Of a DNA stretch of 64,000 nucleotides, positions 55,018-63,015 are shown piece by piece. This DNA is from Flavicella marina (GTDB taxonomy: Bacteria > Bacteroidota > Bacteroidia > Flavobacteriales > Flavobacteriaceae). Position numbers and translations under genes: made by a program. The stretch spans positions 1-64,000 of the forward strand of contig NZ_VYVA01000001.1 of assembly GCF_009193215.1 (NCBI RefSeq). Reading direction: 5' to 3'. Every line of letters starts with the position of its first letter. The first letter of the stretch is position 1. The notes below the pieces were generated by a model. That model saw nothing but the letters and a program-made list of their open reading frames with translations. It did no database searches and had not been told where the DNA came from.

Positions 55018-55057
55018 GTAATTCCATTCTTTCATACCTAGATAATAATAGTATTTT

Positions 55058-55065
55058 TACCTTTG
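55058..55065 (+). promoter_or_regulatory. -7 element of the iclR-type gene
   Basis: TACCTTTG is a full -7 match, 27 nt before the ATG. No TTG is found at the right distance, so the -33 box is missing or weak. Confidence 0.45.
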
Positions 55066-55092
55066 TAATAAATATTCGACGAAAATATACGC

Positions 55093-55878
55093 ATGGAAAA
55101 ATCTGAATCAAAATCAACCTATAATGTTCCAAACCTCGAAAGAGGTTTGCTAATTATCGAGTTATTAGCAGAACACACACAAGGGTTGACTCTTTCAGAA
55201 ATCATTGAAAAGTTAAACATCTCAAAAACGAGTGCTTTTAGAATTACAAGTACACTTATTTTTAAGAATTACCTTCAGAAAAACGAATCCACAAAGAAAA
55301 TTACACTTTCCAGAAAAATACTGACGCTAGGTATTTCTTCAATAAACGAACAAAGTATTGTTGAAATGTCTATCGATGTGATGCGTGCATTGCGTGACGA
55401 TCTAAAGGAATCAGTGATGTTAGGCGTGTTATTGGGTACCAAGGGAACCATTCTAGAACAAGTATCCTCTTCATATCCCGTAAAATTATTTGTAGAACAA
55501 GGAACACAATTTAACTTACACAGCTCAGTTGGTGGTAAAAGCATTTTAGCAAATCTTCCCGAAGATGAAACCAACAACATTCTAAAAGGAAAAACTTTAG
55601 CAAAATACACCGACAATACAATTACTTCTATTAAAGAATTCAAAGAGCATTTAAAAAAAGTAAAACAAATTGGCTACGCAATAGATAACGGTGAAGACAT
55701 TCAAGGTATCCATTGTATTGGTGCACCGATTTTCAACGAACAAGGAACCCCTGTTGCTGCTATCTGGATTACAGCTCCGCATGGTAGATTACCACACAGT
55801 GAATTTGACATTAAAGGGAAAACTATAGCAAACTACGCTATGCAAATCTCCACAAAGTTAGGGTATTTAGGAAAATAA
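55093..55878 (+). CDS. IclR-family transcriptional regulator
   Basis: 261 residues. Winged HTH at about 12-75 (LERGLLIIELLAEHTQGLTL, LNISKTSAFRITSTL) and an IclR effector-binding domain at about 85-255 with SSVGGKSILANLP, GYAIDNGEDIQGIHCIGAPIF and VAAIWITAP. IclR proteins usually repress or activate adjacent sugar-acid operons and respond to a small metabolite. Here the target is probably the operon starting at 56088, whose promoter has stacked palindromes. The effector could be an AHG- or galactonate-derived acid such as KDG or a 2-keto-3-deoxy-galactonate. No hybrid two-component regulator was seen. Confidence 0.92.
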   Translation: MEKSESKSTYNVPNLERGLLIIELLAEHTQGLTLSEIIEKLNISKTSAFRITSTLIFKNYLQKNESTKKITLSRKILTLGISSINEQSIVEMSIDVMRALRDDLKESVMLGVLLGTKGTILEQVSSSYPVKLFVEQGTQFNLHSSVGGKSILANLPEDETNNILKGKTLAKYTDNTITSIKEFKEHLKKVKQIGYAIDNGEDIQGIHCIGAPIFNEQGTPVAAIWITAPHGRLPHSEFDIKGKTIANYAMQISTKLGYLGK

Positions 55879-55923
55879 TTTTTCACTCCCTTTCATTGCT
55901 CCTCATCAACAAGTGATAAAAAA

Positions 55924-55964
55924 GTCTATATCTAGACACCACGAAACACGTCTAAAAACTAGAC
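55924..55964. promoter_or_regulatory. Pair of GTCTA/TAGAC inverted repeats
   Basis: GTCTA-N4-TAGAC at 55924-55937 and GTCTA-N5-TAGAC at 55950-55964, 26 bp apart. The second is followed by AAAA, making the same decamer as before GH2 (52366). They lie between the IclR gene and the promoter of the sugar-acid operon. Confidence 0.5.
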
Positions 55965-56005
55965 AAAAATTAAACATACCAATGTTTCATATATAAATTC
56001 AGTTT

Positions 56006-56078
56006 CTTATTCGAATAAGCCAGTTACATTTTATATATTTGTTTCATATTAGAAACTAGTTTTTTATTTGAAACAAAT
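56006..56078 (+). promoter_or_regulatory. Promoter with stacked palindromic operators
   Basis: TATATTTG (56034-56041) is a full -7 match, 46 nt before the ATG. It overlaps a 10-bp inverted repeat, ATTTGTTTCA (56037-56046) and TGAAACAAAT (56069-56078). Inside are GTTTC-N6-GAAAC (56041-56056) and GTTTT-N6-GAAAC (56059-56074), 18 bp apart. A perfect 14-bp palindrome CTTATTCGAATAAG lies upstream at 56006-56019. Likely operators of the IclR-type protein. Confidence 0.6.
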
Positions 56079-56087
56079 TATACAGAA

Positions 56088-57104
56088 ATGATTGCAACAG
56101 AATACAAAGGAAACAAAACCTTTTCAGTAGTAGAAAAAAAGGTTGAAACTCCAAAACAAGGAGAAGTTAGAATCAAGGTAGCATATTCAGGAGTTTGTGG
56201 TACAGATGTACACATTTACCATGGAATGATGGATGGTCGTGTTGATATGCCTCAGACAATTGGACACGAAATGTCAGGAACTATTGATGCTGTTGGAGAA
56301 GGTGTATCTGATTATACTATTGGAGACAAAGTGGTAGTTCGTCCGTTAGATGATACCAAAGCAAAACCCTCAGACAAAGGATTCAATCATATATGTGAAG
56401 AGTTAAACTTTATTGGAATCGACAGTCCAGGGTCAATGCAACAGTATTGGAATGTACCAGCTTTCACACTACACAAATTAAAAGAAAATACAGATCTAAA
56501 ATTAGCAGCTCTGATTGAACCATTATCAGTTGCAACTCATGACGTTCGTTTGAGTGGTTTGGTGGCTGGAGAAACTGCTTTTGTATTAGGTGGTGGACCT
56601 ATTGGACTTCTAGTAGCCATGGTTGCTAAAGAAGTAGGTGCTCAGGTAATTATCTCAGAAGTAAACCCAACTCGTATCGCAAAAGCTAAAGAATTAGGTT
56701 TTGACGCAGTGAGTCCTTTAGAAGTTGATTTAGTTGAATATGTTCACGGAAAAACCGATGGTCGTAAAGCCGATGTGGTTTTTGAAGTTGCAGGTGTTCA
56801 ACCCGCTTTGGATGTTATGACTGAAGTAGCAGGAATTAGAGGACGCATCGTAATGGTTGCCATTCACGGGGTGAAAAAAGAAATCGATTTGTTTAAATTT
56901 TTCTGGAAAGAATTAAAGTTAATTGGAGCTCGTGTGTATGAAAGAGAAGATTACGAAAAATCGATCGCATTAATCACAGCAAATGAGTTGCCATTTGAAG
57001 AAATGATTACTGATGTTCAGCCTTTATCAAACATCCAACAAGTTTTTGAAAATATAGATAAAAACCCTGATGGTTTAAAGGTACTAATGGATTGTCAACT
57101 ATAA
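56088..57104 (+). CDS. Zinc-type medium-chain alcohol dehydrogenase lacking the structural-zinc cysteines
   Basis: 338 residues. Catalytic-zinc ligands are visible: Cys37 (GVCGTDVH), His60 and Glu61 (IGHEMSG), Glu144 (ALIEPLSVA). The NAD(P) glycine motif is VLGGGPIG near 167-173. The lobe that normally binds a structural zinc with four Cys reads DDTKAKPSDKGFNHIC and keeps only Cys103. Closest family types are L-threonine, L-galactonate and 2-keto-3-deoxy-sugar-acid dehydrogenases. In this operon I infer oxidation of 2-keto-3-deoxy-L-galactonate at C5; L-galactonate to D-tagaturonate is an alternative. First gene of the operon, 30 nt before the SDR. Confidence 0.8.
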   Translation: MIATEYKGNKTFSVVEKKVETPKQGEVRIKVAYSGVCGTDVHIYHGMMDGRVDMPQTIGHEMSGTIDAVGEGVSDYTIGDKVVVRPLDDTKAKPSDKGFNHICEELNFIGIDSPGSMQQYWNVPAFTLHKLKENTDLKLAALIEPLSVATHDVRLSGLVAGETAFVLGGGPIGLLVAMVAKEVGAQVIISEVNPTRIAKAKELGFDAVSPLEVDLVEYVHGKTDGRKADVVFEVAGVQPALDVMTEVAGIRGRIVMVAIHGVKKEIDLFKFFWKELKLIGARVYEREDYEKSIALITANELPFEEMITDVQPLSNIQQVFENIDKNPDGLKVLMDCQL

Positions 57105-57134
57105 CAAAGAAGTAAAACTTTATAAAAATAAACA

Positions 57135-57905
57135 ATGAGTATATTAAATAAATTCAATTTAGAAGGAAAAACAGCTTTAGTAACAGGTTGTAAACGTGGA
57201 ATCGGAAAAGCTATGGCTATTGGTTTGGCTGAAGCTGGAGCAAATATCATTGGAGTATCTGCTTCATTGGAACTAGAAGGAAGTCAAGTAGAAAAAGATG
57301 TAAAAACTTTAGGAAAAAACTTCCAAGCATACCAATGTGACTTTTCTGATAGAAAATCTTTGTACAAATTTATCGCTGAAGTGAAGGCTGATCATCCACA
57401 AATTGACATTTTGGTAAACAATGCAGGTACAATTTTAAGAGCGCCTGCAGCAGAACATCCAGATGAAATGTGGGACAAAGTAATTGAGGTAAACCAAAAT
57501 GCTCAATTTATTTTGACTAGAGAAATTGGAAAAGAAATGGTAGCTCGTGGTGAAGGTAAAATTATTTTCACGGCCTCATTATTGACATTCCAAGGAGGAA
57601 TTACAGTACCCGGGTACGCTGCTTCAAAAGGAGCTATTGGTCAAATGACGATGGCTTTTGCCAACGAGTGGGCAGGTAAAGGTGTAAATGTAAATGCAAT
57701 CGCACCAGGTTATATTTCTACAGACAACACAGAAGCTTTAAGAAATGACCCTGTGAGATCTGAGTCTATTTTATCAAGAATTCCAGCAGGAAGATGGGGA
57801 AATGCTGAAGATTTCGCAGGACCAACCGTTTTCTTAGCATCAGAAGCTGCAGCATATATGAATGGAACTACCATGCTAGTAGATGGTGGATGGATGGGGA
57901 GATAA
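57135..57905 (+). CDS. KduD-like short-chain dehydrogenase
   Basis: 256 residues. Cofactor motif TGCKRGIG (17-24), NNAG (95-98), Ser148, and Tyr161/Lys165 in YAASK. The end, [27 protein letters not shown] then [11 protein letters not shown], is very like KduD, 2-dehydro-3-deoxy-D-gluconate 5-dehydrogenase. Running in reverse, KduD reduces a 2,5-diketo-3-deoxy acid to KDG. Together with the preceding ADH it would invert C5: L-galactonate-type KDGal to the diketo acid and then to KDG, as described for bacterial AHG breakdown. The sulfatase follows after 14 nt. Confidence 0.85.
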   Translation: MSILNKFNLEGKTALVTGCKRGIGKAMAIGLAEAGANIIGVSASLELEGSQVEKDVKTLGKNFQAYQCDFSDRKSLYKFIAEVKADHPQIDILVNNAGTILRAPAAEHPDEMWDKVIEVNQNAQFILTREIGKEMVARGEGKIIFTASLLTFQGGITVPGYAASKGAIGQMTMAFANEWAGKGVNVNAIAPGYISTDNTEALRNDPVRSESILSRIPAGRWGNAEDFAGPTVFLASEAAAYMNGTTMLVDGGWMGR

Positions 57906-57919
57906 TTCAAAAATATTCA

Positions 57920-59347
57920 ATGAGACTATTTTTAATCAAGATAAACACAATCATACAATCGCTTTGCTTACTAGCGGTTGTATGTGGTGTTTGTCACCAA
58001 ATTTCCGCGCAACAAAAACCGAATATCATATTCATACTTTCGGATGATGCAGGATATGCTGATTTTGGTTTTCAAGGAAGTAAAGATTTTAAAACTCCTA
58101 ACCTAGATGCATTAGCAAAAAGCGGAGTTAGGTTTACACAAGCGTATGTATCTGCGGCGGTATGTGGACCTTCTAGAGCTGGAATATTAACCGGACGATA
58201 CCAACAAAAATTTGGATTTGAAGAAAACAATGTCCCTGGATACATGAGTCATTCTGGACTCACAGGAGATGAAATGGGATTGCCAACAGATGAAATTACT
58301 GTCGCAGATTATCTTAAAGAATTAGGCTATACTACAGCTATTTTCGGAAAATGGCATATGGGTAATGCGGATCGATACCATCCAACAAAAAGAGGTTTTG
58401 ACTCCTTTTATGGTTTTAGAGGTGGTGCAAGAAGTTACTATGAGGTTGACAAAGACAGTCCAAGATTTGAAGCTGACAAGCAACTTGAAACTGGCTTTGC
58501 CAATTATCAAGAAAGTGAACTTTATTTAACGGATGCTTTAGCTAACGAAACTTCTGTATTTATTGAAAAAAATAAAAACAACCCATTTTTTGTTTACCTC
58601 TCCTTTAATGCTGTTCACACGCCAATGGAGGCACGAAAAGAAGATTTAAAAAAAGTTCCGAAACACCTGACTGTAAAAAGAAGAACCCTTGCCGCTATGA
58701 CAATTGGATTAGATAGAGCTTGTGGTGTTGTTTTGGATAAAATTAAAAAATTAGGACTGGGAAAAAACACACTAATAGTTTTTGCTAATGACAATGGGGG
58801 ACCTACGGACTCCAATAAATCTTGTAACGACCCATTAAGCGGAACCAAAGCGAATCATCTTGAGGGAGGTATAAGAATTCCATTTCTAATGTCGTGGAAA
58901 GGCAAACTTGAAAAAAAACAAGTCTATACAAAACCTATAAGCACCTTAGATCTTTTACCAACATTTGTATCAATTGCAGGTGGAACAATTGAAGACAAAC
59001 CACATCTAGATGGAGTTAACCTTATCCCCTATTTAGAGGAAAATAATTCAAAGACACCTCATGAAACTTTGTATTGGAAAAAAGAATCTAGAGCAGCGAT
59101 AAGACACAATGAATATAAACTGATTAGATTCCCTGATCGTCCCGCTGAATTATACAACATTGAACAAGACATTTCAGAAATAAATGATTTGGCTTCTGAA
59201 AACCCAGAAAAGGTTAAAGAATTATATAAAAAATTATTTGAATGGGAATTGACTTTGGAAAGACCTCTTTGGCAATTAAAGAGACTTTACGAGGGAAAAG
59301 CCGCCATTCGAATGGACAACAATAGAAAAGAAAAATTAAAAAAATAA
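57920..59347 (+). CDS. Exported S1-family sulfatase inside the sugar-acid operon
   Basis: 475 residues starting at [21 protein letters not shown], a signal peptide cleaved near ISAQ (residue 31); the frame opens at 57890 but overlaps the SDR. Formylglycine motif CGPSR at Cys82 in [18 protein letters not shown]. Metal-site residues are in [12 protein letters not shown] and [12 protein letters not shown], and GKWHMG is the conserved Lys-His block. It is the shortest of the four sulfatases. It sits between cytoplasmic enzymes with 14- and 9-nt gaps although it acts outside the cytoplasm. A galactose-6-sulfate or L-galactose-6-sulfate ester is a reasonable guess. Confidence 0.93.
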   Translation: MRLFLIKINTIIQSLCLLAVVCGVCHQISAQQKPNIIFILSDDAGYADFGFQGSKDFKTPNLDALAKSGVRFTQAYVSAAVCGPSRAGILTGRYQQKFGFEENNVPGYMSHSGLTGDEMGLPTDEITVADYLKELGYTTAIFGKWHMGNADRYHPTKRGFDSFYGFRGGARSYYEVDKDSPRFEADKQLETGFANYQESELYLTDALANETSVFIEKNKNNPFFVYLSFNAVHTPMEARKEDLKKVPKHLTVKRRTLAAMTIGLDRACGVVLDKIKKLGLGKNTLIVFANDNGGPTDSNKSCNDPLSGTKANHLEGGIRIPFLMSWKGKLEKKQVYTKPISTLDLLPTFVSIAGGTIEDKPHLDGVNLIPYLEENNSKTPHETLYWKKESRAAIRHNEYKLIRFPDRPAELYNIEQDISEINDLASENPEKVKELYKKLFEWELTLERPLWQLKRLYEGKAAIRMDNNRKEKLKK

Positions 59348-59356
59348 TATACTATT

Positions 59357-60811
59357 ATGGCAGAAATTAAAGATTACCAATTATTTATAAATGGTGAATG
59401 GAGAACATCTACTTCAGGTGAAACAATTGATATTGTAAGTCCATCAACCGAAGAAGTAGTAGCACGTGTGCAAAATGGAACAGCAGAAGAAGCTATCGAA
59501 GCTTTAGAAGCTGCCGATAAAGCACAAAAAGAATGGAAAAAACTACCTGCTAGAGAAAGAGCAGATTTACTGTACAAATTAGCTGACGAAATTGATGCTA
59601 ATAACGAATCTCTTGCACAACTTTTAGTAAAAGAACAAGGAAAGTTATTGAAAGTAGCGCGTTTCGAAGTCCAAGTAACAGCTTCTTTTATCAGATATGC
59701 ATGTGAAGGCGCAAGAAGAATTGAAGGAGATATCATTCCTTCGGATAATCCTAATGAGCAAATTTGGATCCAAAAAGTACCAAGAGGTGTTGTAGTTGCA
59801 ATTACTGCTTGGAATTTCCCACTTGCCTTAGCTGGTAGAAAATTAGGGCCCGCGTTGGTAGCTGGTAACACTATTGTTATCAAACCAACATCTGAAACTC
59901 CTCTAGCAACATTGGAATTGGGAGATTTGGCTAATAAAGTAGGTATTCCTGCAGGAGTAATCAACATCTTAACTGGTCCAGGACGTGCAATGGGTAACGC
60001 GCTTGTTGAAAGCCCATTATGTAAAATGGTAACAATGACTGGATCTACTCCAGTAGGTCAGCAAATTGCAAGAAATGCCGCTGACAACCTTACACATGTT
60101 CAATTAGAACTTGGAGGAAAAGCTCCTTTTATAGTTTTTGAAGATGCTGATATTGACGCAGCAGTAGAATCTGCACTGCATTCTAGATTTGACAACTGTG
60201 GACAAGTTTGTACTTGTAACGAAAGAATGTATGTTCATGAGAATATTTATGATACTTTCATGGAGAAATTCTTAGCAAAAGTTGCAGAAATAAAAGTTGG
60301 TGATCCGATGCTAGAAGAAACAGACATGGGACCAAAAGTGAATGGAAATGAATTAAAGCACATGGAGCACTTAGTAGAAGTAAGTGTTAAAGAAGGTGCT
60401 ACTATTGCTGCGGGAGGAAAACGACCAGAAGGTGCTGAATTCGAAAAAGGATTTTGGTTTGAACCTACTGTTTTAACCGGAGTTACTCAAGATATGACTA
60501 TTGTACATGAAGAATCTTTCGGACCTATACTACCTGTTTTAAAATTTAATTCTTTTGAACAAGTGATTGAATTCGCAAACGATTGTGAATACGGTTTAGC
60601 TGCCATGGTATTCACGAACGATATGAATACAATTATGAAATGTAATGATGAGCTTGAATATGGGGAAATCTATGTAAATAGAGGTCATGGTGAGCAGCAT
60701 CAAGGTTTCCATAATGGTTATAAACTTTCAGGATCTGGAGGTGAAGATGGTAAATATGGTTTTGAACAATATTTAGAGAAAAAGACATTTTACATCAGAC
60801 ACAAAGCTTAA
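59357..60811 (+). CDS. Aldehyde dehydrogenase, candidate 3,6-anhydro-L-galactose dehydrogenase
   Basis: 484 residues, full-length NAD(P)-dependent aldehyde dehydrogenase. The catalytic Cys is 285 in GQVCTCNERMYV, the general base Glu251 in QLELGGKAP, and Asn153 in AWNFPLA. The sequence around the Cys resembles E. coli AldA (lactaldehyde/glycolaldehyde dehydrogenase), the branch to which known AHG dehydrogenases are related. Placed 24 nt before an enolase-superfamily enzyme, it fits oxidation of AHG to 3,6-anhydrogalactonate. L-lactaldehyde, as in fucose breakdown, is an alternative substrate, but no fucose isomerase or aldolase is present. Confidence 0.85.
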   Translation: MAEIKDYQLFINGEWRTSTSGETIDIVSPSTEEVVARVQNGTAEEAIEALEAADKAQKEWKKLPARERADLLYKLADEIDANNESLAQLLVKEQGKLLKVARFEVQVTASFIRYACEGARRIEGDIIPSDNPNEQIWIQKVPRGVVVAITAWNFPLALAGRKLGPALVAGNTIVIKPTSETPLATLELGDLANKVGIPAGVINILTGPGRAMGNALVESPLCKMVTMTGSTPVGQQIARNAADNLTHVQLELGGKAPFIVFEDADIDAAVESALHSRFDNCGQVCTCNERMYVHENIYDTFMEKFLAKVAEIKVGDPMLEETDMGPKVNGNELKHMEHLVEVSVKEGATIAAGGKRPEGAEFEKGFWFEPTVLTGVTQDMTIVHEESFGPILPVLKFNSFEQVIEFANDCEYGLAAMVFTNDMNTIMKCNDELEYGEIYVNRGHGEQHQGFHNGYKLSGSGGEDGKYGFEQYLEKKTFYIRHKA

Positions 60812-60835
60812 TCCTATTCTTAAAAAAATATTATT

Positions 60836-61930
60836 ATGAGTACAAAAATATCAAAGGTAGACGTAAAACTATTTACCGTTCCATTACCTGAAGTAATGGC
60901 TGATGCAAAACATGGTGATCACTATCATTTTGAATTGATCACTACTACAATTACTTTGGAAGATGGTAGCGAAGGAACTGGATATACCTATACAGGTGGA
61001 AAAGGAGGTTTTGCAATAAAAGCCATGATTGAGCATGATTTCTCAAAGGTTTTAATCGGAAAAGATGGTGCTGACATTGATGGTTTATATGATTTCATGG
61101 AATGGCATGTTCACTATGTAGGACGTGGAGGTATCGCTTCTTTTGCGATTTCTACTATTGACATCGCCTTATGGGATATCAAATGTAAAAAAGCAGGTCA
61201 ACCTCTATGGAAAATGGCAGGCGGAGCTGGAAATACTTGTAAAGCATATTGTGGAGGAATTGACTTGATGTTCCCTATTGAAAAGCTTTTGAAAAACATG
61301 GAAGGGTATTTAGCCAAAGGGTTCAATGCTGTAAAAATCAAAATAGGTAGAGAAAACCTACAAGAAGATTTAGACAGAATCAAAGCGGTAAGAGAATATA
61401 TTGGGCCAGATTTTACTTTCATGGTGGATGCCAACTACTCTATGACAGTAGAAAAAGCCATCAAGGCGATTGAAGGATTCAAACAATATAACATTACCTG
61501 GTTTGAAGAGCCAATCATTCCTGATAACTACAAAGGTTTTGGAGAAATTGTTGATGCCACAGGATTCCCTTTAGCCATGGGAGAAAACCTACATACGATT
61601 CACGAATTTGAATATGCTTTTGATCAAGCAAAACTTTCATTTGCTCAACCAGACGCTTCCAATTGTGGAGGAATTACAGGATGGTTAGCAGCCGCTAGAT
61701 TGGCAGACAAGCACGGAATTCCAGCCTGTTCACATGGTATGCAAGAACTTCATGTAAGTTTGGTTTCCGCACAACCAAATTCAGGTTGGCTAGAAGTACA
61801 TAGTTTTCCTATTGACGAATACACAACCAGACCATTAGTTGTAGAAAACTATAGAGCTGTAGCACCAGACTATCCGGGTGTAGGAGTTATTTTTGATTGG
61901 GAGAAACTAGCTCCTTTCGAAGAAAAATAA
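60836..61930 (+). CDS. Enolase-superfamily enzyme, candidate 3,6-anhydro-L-galactonate cycloisomerase
   Basis: 364 residues with the mandelate racemase-type capping domain and barrel. Catalytic residues visible: Lys167/Lys169 (KxK in NAVKIKIG), metal ligands Asp198, Glu224 and Glu250 (MVDANY, FEEP, MGEN), and His300 in CSHGMQE. This set supports proton abstraction next to a carboxylate with a second general acid/base. Enzymes of this type open the anhydro ring of 3,6-anhydro-L-galactonate to 2-keto-3-deoxy-L-galactonate. A galactonate- or fuconate-type dehydratase is the main alternative. The aldehyde dehydrogenase before it provides the expected substrate. Confidence 0.82.
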   Translation: MSTKISKVDVKLFTVPLPEVMADAKHGDHYHFELITTTITLEDGSEGTGYTYTGGKGGFAIKAMIEHDFSKVLIGKDGADIDGLYDFMEWHVHYVGRGGIASFAISTIDIALWDIKCKKAGQPLWKMAGGAGNTCKAYCGGIDLMFPIEKLLKNMEGYLAKGFNAVKIKIGRENLQEDLDRIKAVREYIGPDFTFMVDANYSMTVEKAIKAIEGFKQYNITWFEEPIIPDNYKGFGEIVDATGFPLAMGENLHTIHEFEYAFDQAKLSFAQPDASNCGGITGWLAAARLADKHGIPACSHGMQELHVSLVSAQPNSGWLEVHSFPIDEYTTRPLVVENYRAVAPDYPGVGVIFDWEKLAPFEEK

Positions 61931-61953
61931 ATTACTAAACTTAAACCTATACA

Positions 61954-62985
61954 ATGAGTATACAAATTGTAAAATTTGGAGAATACGAAGGAAAAACCAT
62001 AAACCAATACATTCTTTCGAACTCCAATGGTATTGAAGTAAGCATCATGAACTATGGAGCTACCATCACTTCTTTAAAAGTACCAAATTCTAATGGTAAT
62101 ATAGAAAACATCGCTTGTGGGTTCGATACACTAGAAGGGTATTTCGACAAAACCTACCTAGAGAACTCTCCATATTTTGGAGGAACAATTGGGAGGTACT
62201 GTTCTCAGATAAAGGATGCAACATTCACACTAAACAACAGGAATTACACCTTAGCTAAAAATTGTGGTGACAACAATCTTCATGGAGGTAACCAGGGCTT
62301 TGATAAAAGAGTTTGGCAAGCCAAAGAAATCAAAAATGGCGTTGAAATGACTTTGTTGAGTAAAGATTTAGAAGAAGGTTTTCCTGGAAATGTTTATGTG
62401 AAGGTTTCTTTTACTCTGTCAGATTCTAATGAACTAAAGATTGGCTATAGCGCTACCACAGATCAAGACACACCTCTTTCCTTAACAAACCATACCTATT
62501 TTAATTTGGATGCGTTTTCTTCAAACATAGAGAACCACAAAATCACTATTCATAGCCATTTAAAACAGGTAATGGATCAATCAGGTGCTGGAACAGGAGA
62601 AATTACAGATGTAGTAAACAAAGTAGACGATCTTACCAATGGTAAGATCATAAATGAAGCTCACATTGCTATGGGTGACGGCTTTGAACATTTTTACATT
62701 TTCGAAGATGATTTCAAATTGAAAGAATTAGCAAATATTCAATCAGATAAATCAGGACGTAAATTGACCGTATTTAGCAATGAACCTTGTATGCTGTTCT
62801 ATACTGGAAAATATACTTCAGATGAAATCAAAAGAGAAAATGGTGAACAGTACGGTAAATACAGAGGATTTTGTTTCGAGACACATCGTTATCAAAACGG
62901 ACCCAACCTTGAGAACTCTCCAAAATCAATTACAAAAGCCGGAGAAGAATTCAGTAGCACCACCGTATTTAAATTTGATTGGTAA
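61954..62985 (+). CDS. galM: Aldose 1-epimerase (galactose mutarotase)
   Basis: Interconverts alpha and beta anomers of aldohexoses. 343 residues with the galactose-mutarotase fold. Catalytic His110 (NLHGG) and His180 (SLTNHTYFNL) are present, and the C-terminal GFCFETHRYQNGPN holds the general-base Glu. I see no signal peptide, so it is cytoplasmic. It would handle beta-D-galactose released by GH2 before the Leloir pathway, or an anomer of an L-sugar. 23 nt after the enolase-type gene and 30 nt before the transporter. Confidence 0.92.
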   Translation: MSIQIVKFGEYEGKTINQYILSNSNGIEVSIMNYGATITSLKVPNSNGNIENIACGFDTLEGYFDKTYLENSPYFGGTIGRYCSQIKDATFTLNNRNYTLAKNCGDNNLHGGNQGFDKRVWQAKEIKNGVEMTLLSKDLEEGFPGNVYVKVSFTLSDSNELKIGYSATTDQDTPLSLTNHTYFNLDAFSSNIENHKITIHSHLKQVMDQSGAGTGEITDVVNKVDDLTNGKIINEAHIAMGDGFEHFYIFEDDFKLKELANIQSDKSGRKLTVFSNEPCMLFYTGKYTSDEIKRENGEQYGKYRGFCFETHRYQNGPNLENSPKSITKAGEEFSSTTVFKFDW

Positions 62986-63015
62986 ACACATTAACTAAAC
63001 TAAAAAAACAATTTT

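Noticed and set aside
55275-55643. 122-codon minus-strand frame in the IclR gene
   Set aside because: Antisense shadow of the effector-binding domain.
59374-59967. 197-codon minus-strand frame inside the aldehyde dehydrogenase
   Set aside because: It lies wholly inside a well-supported gene and its translation resembles no protein; a shadow frame.
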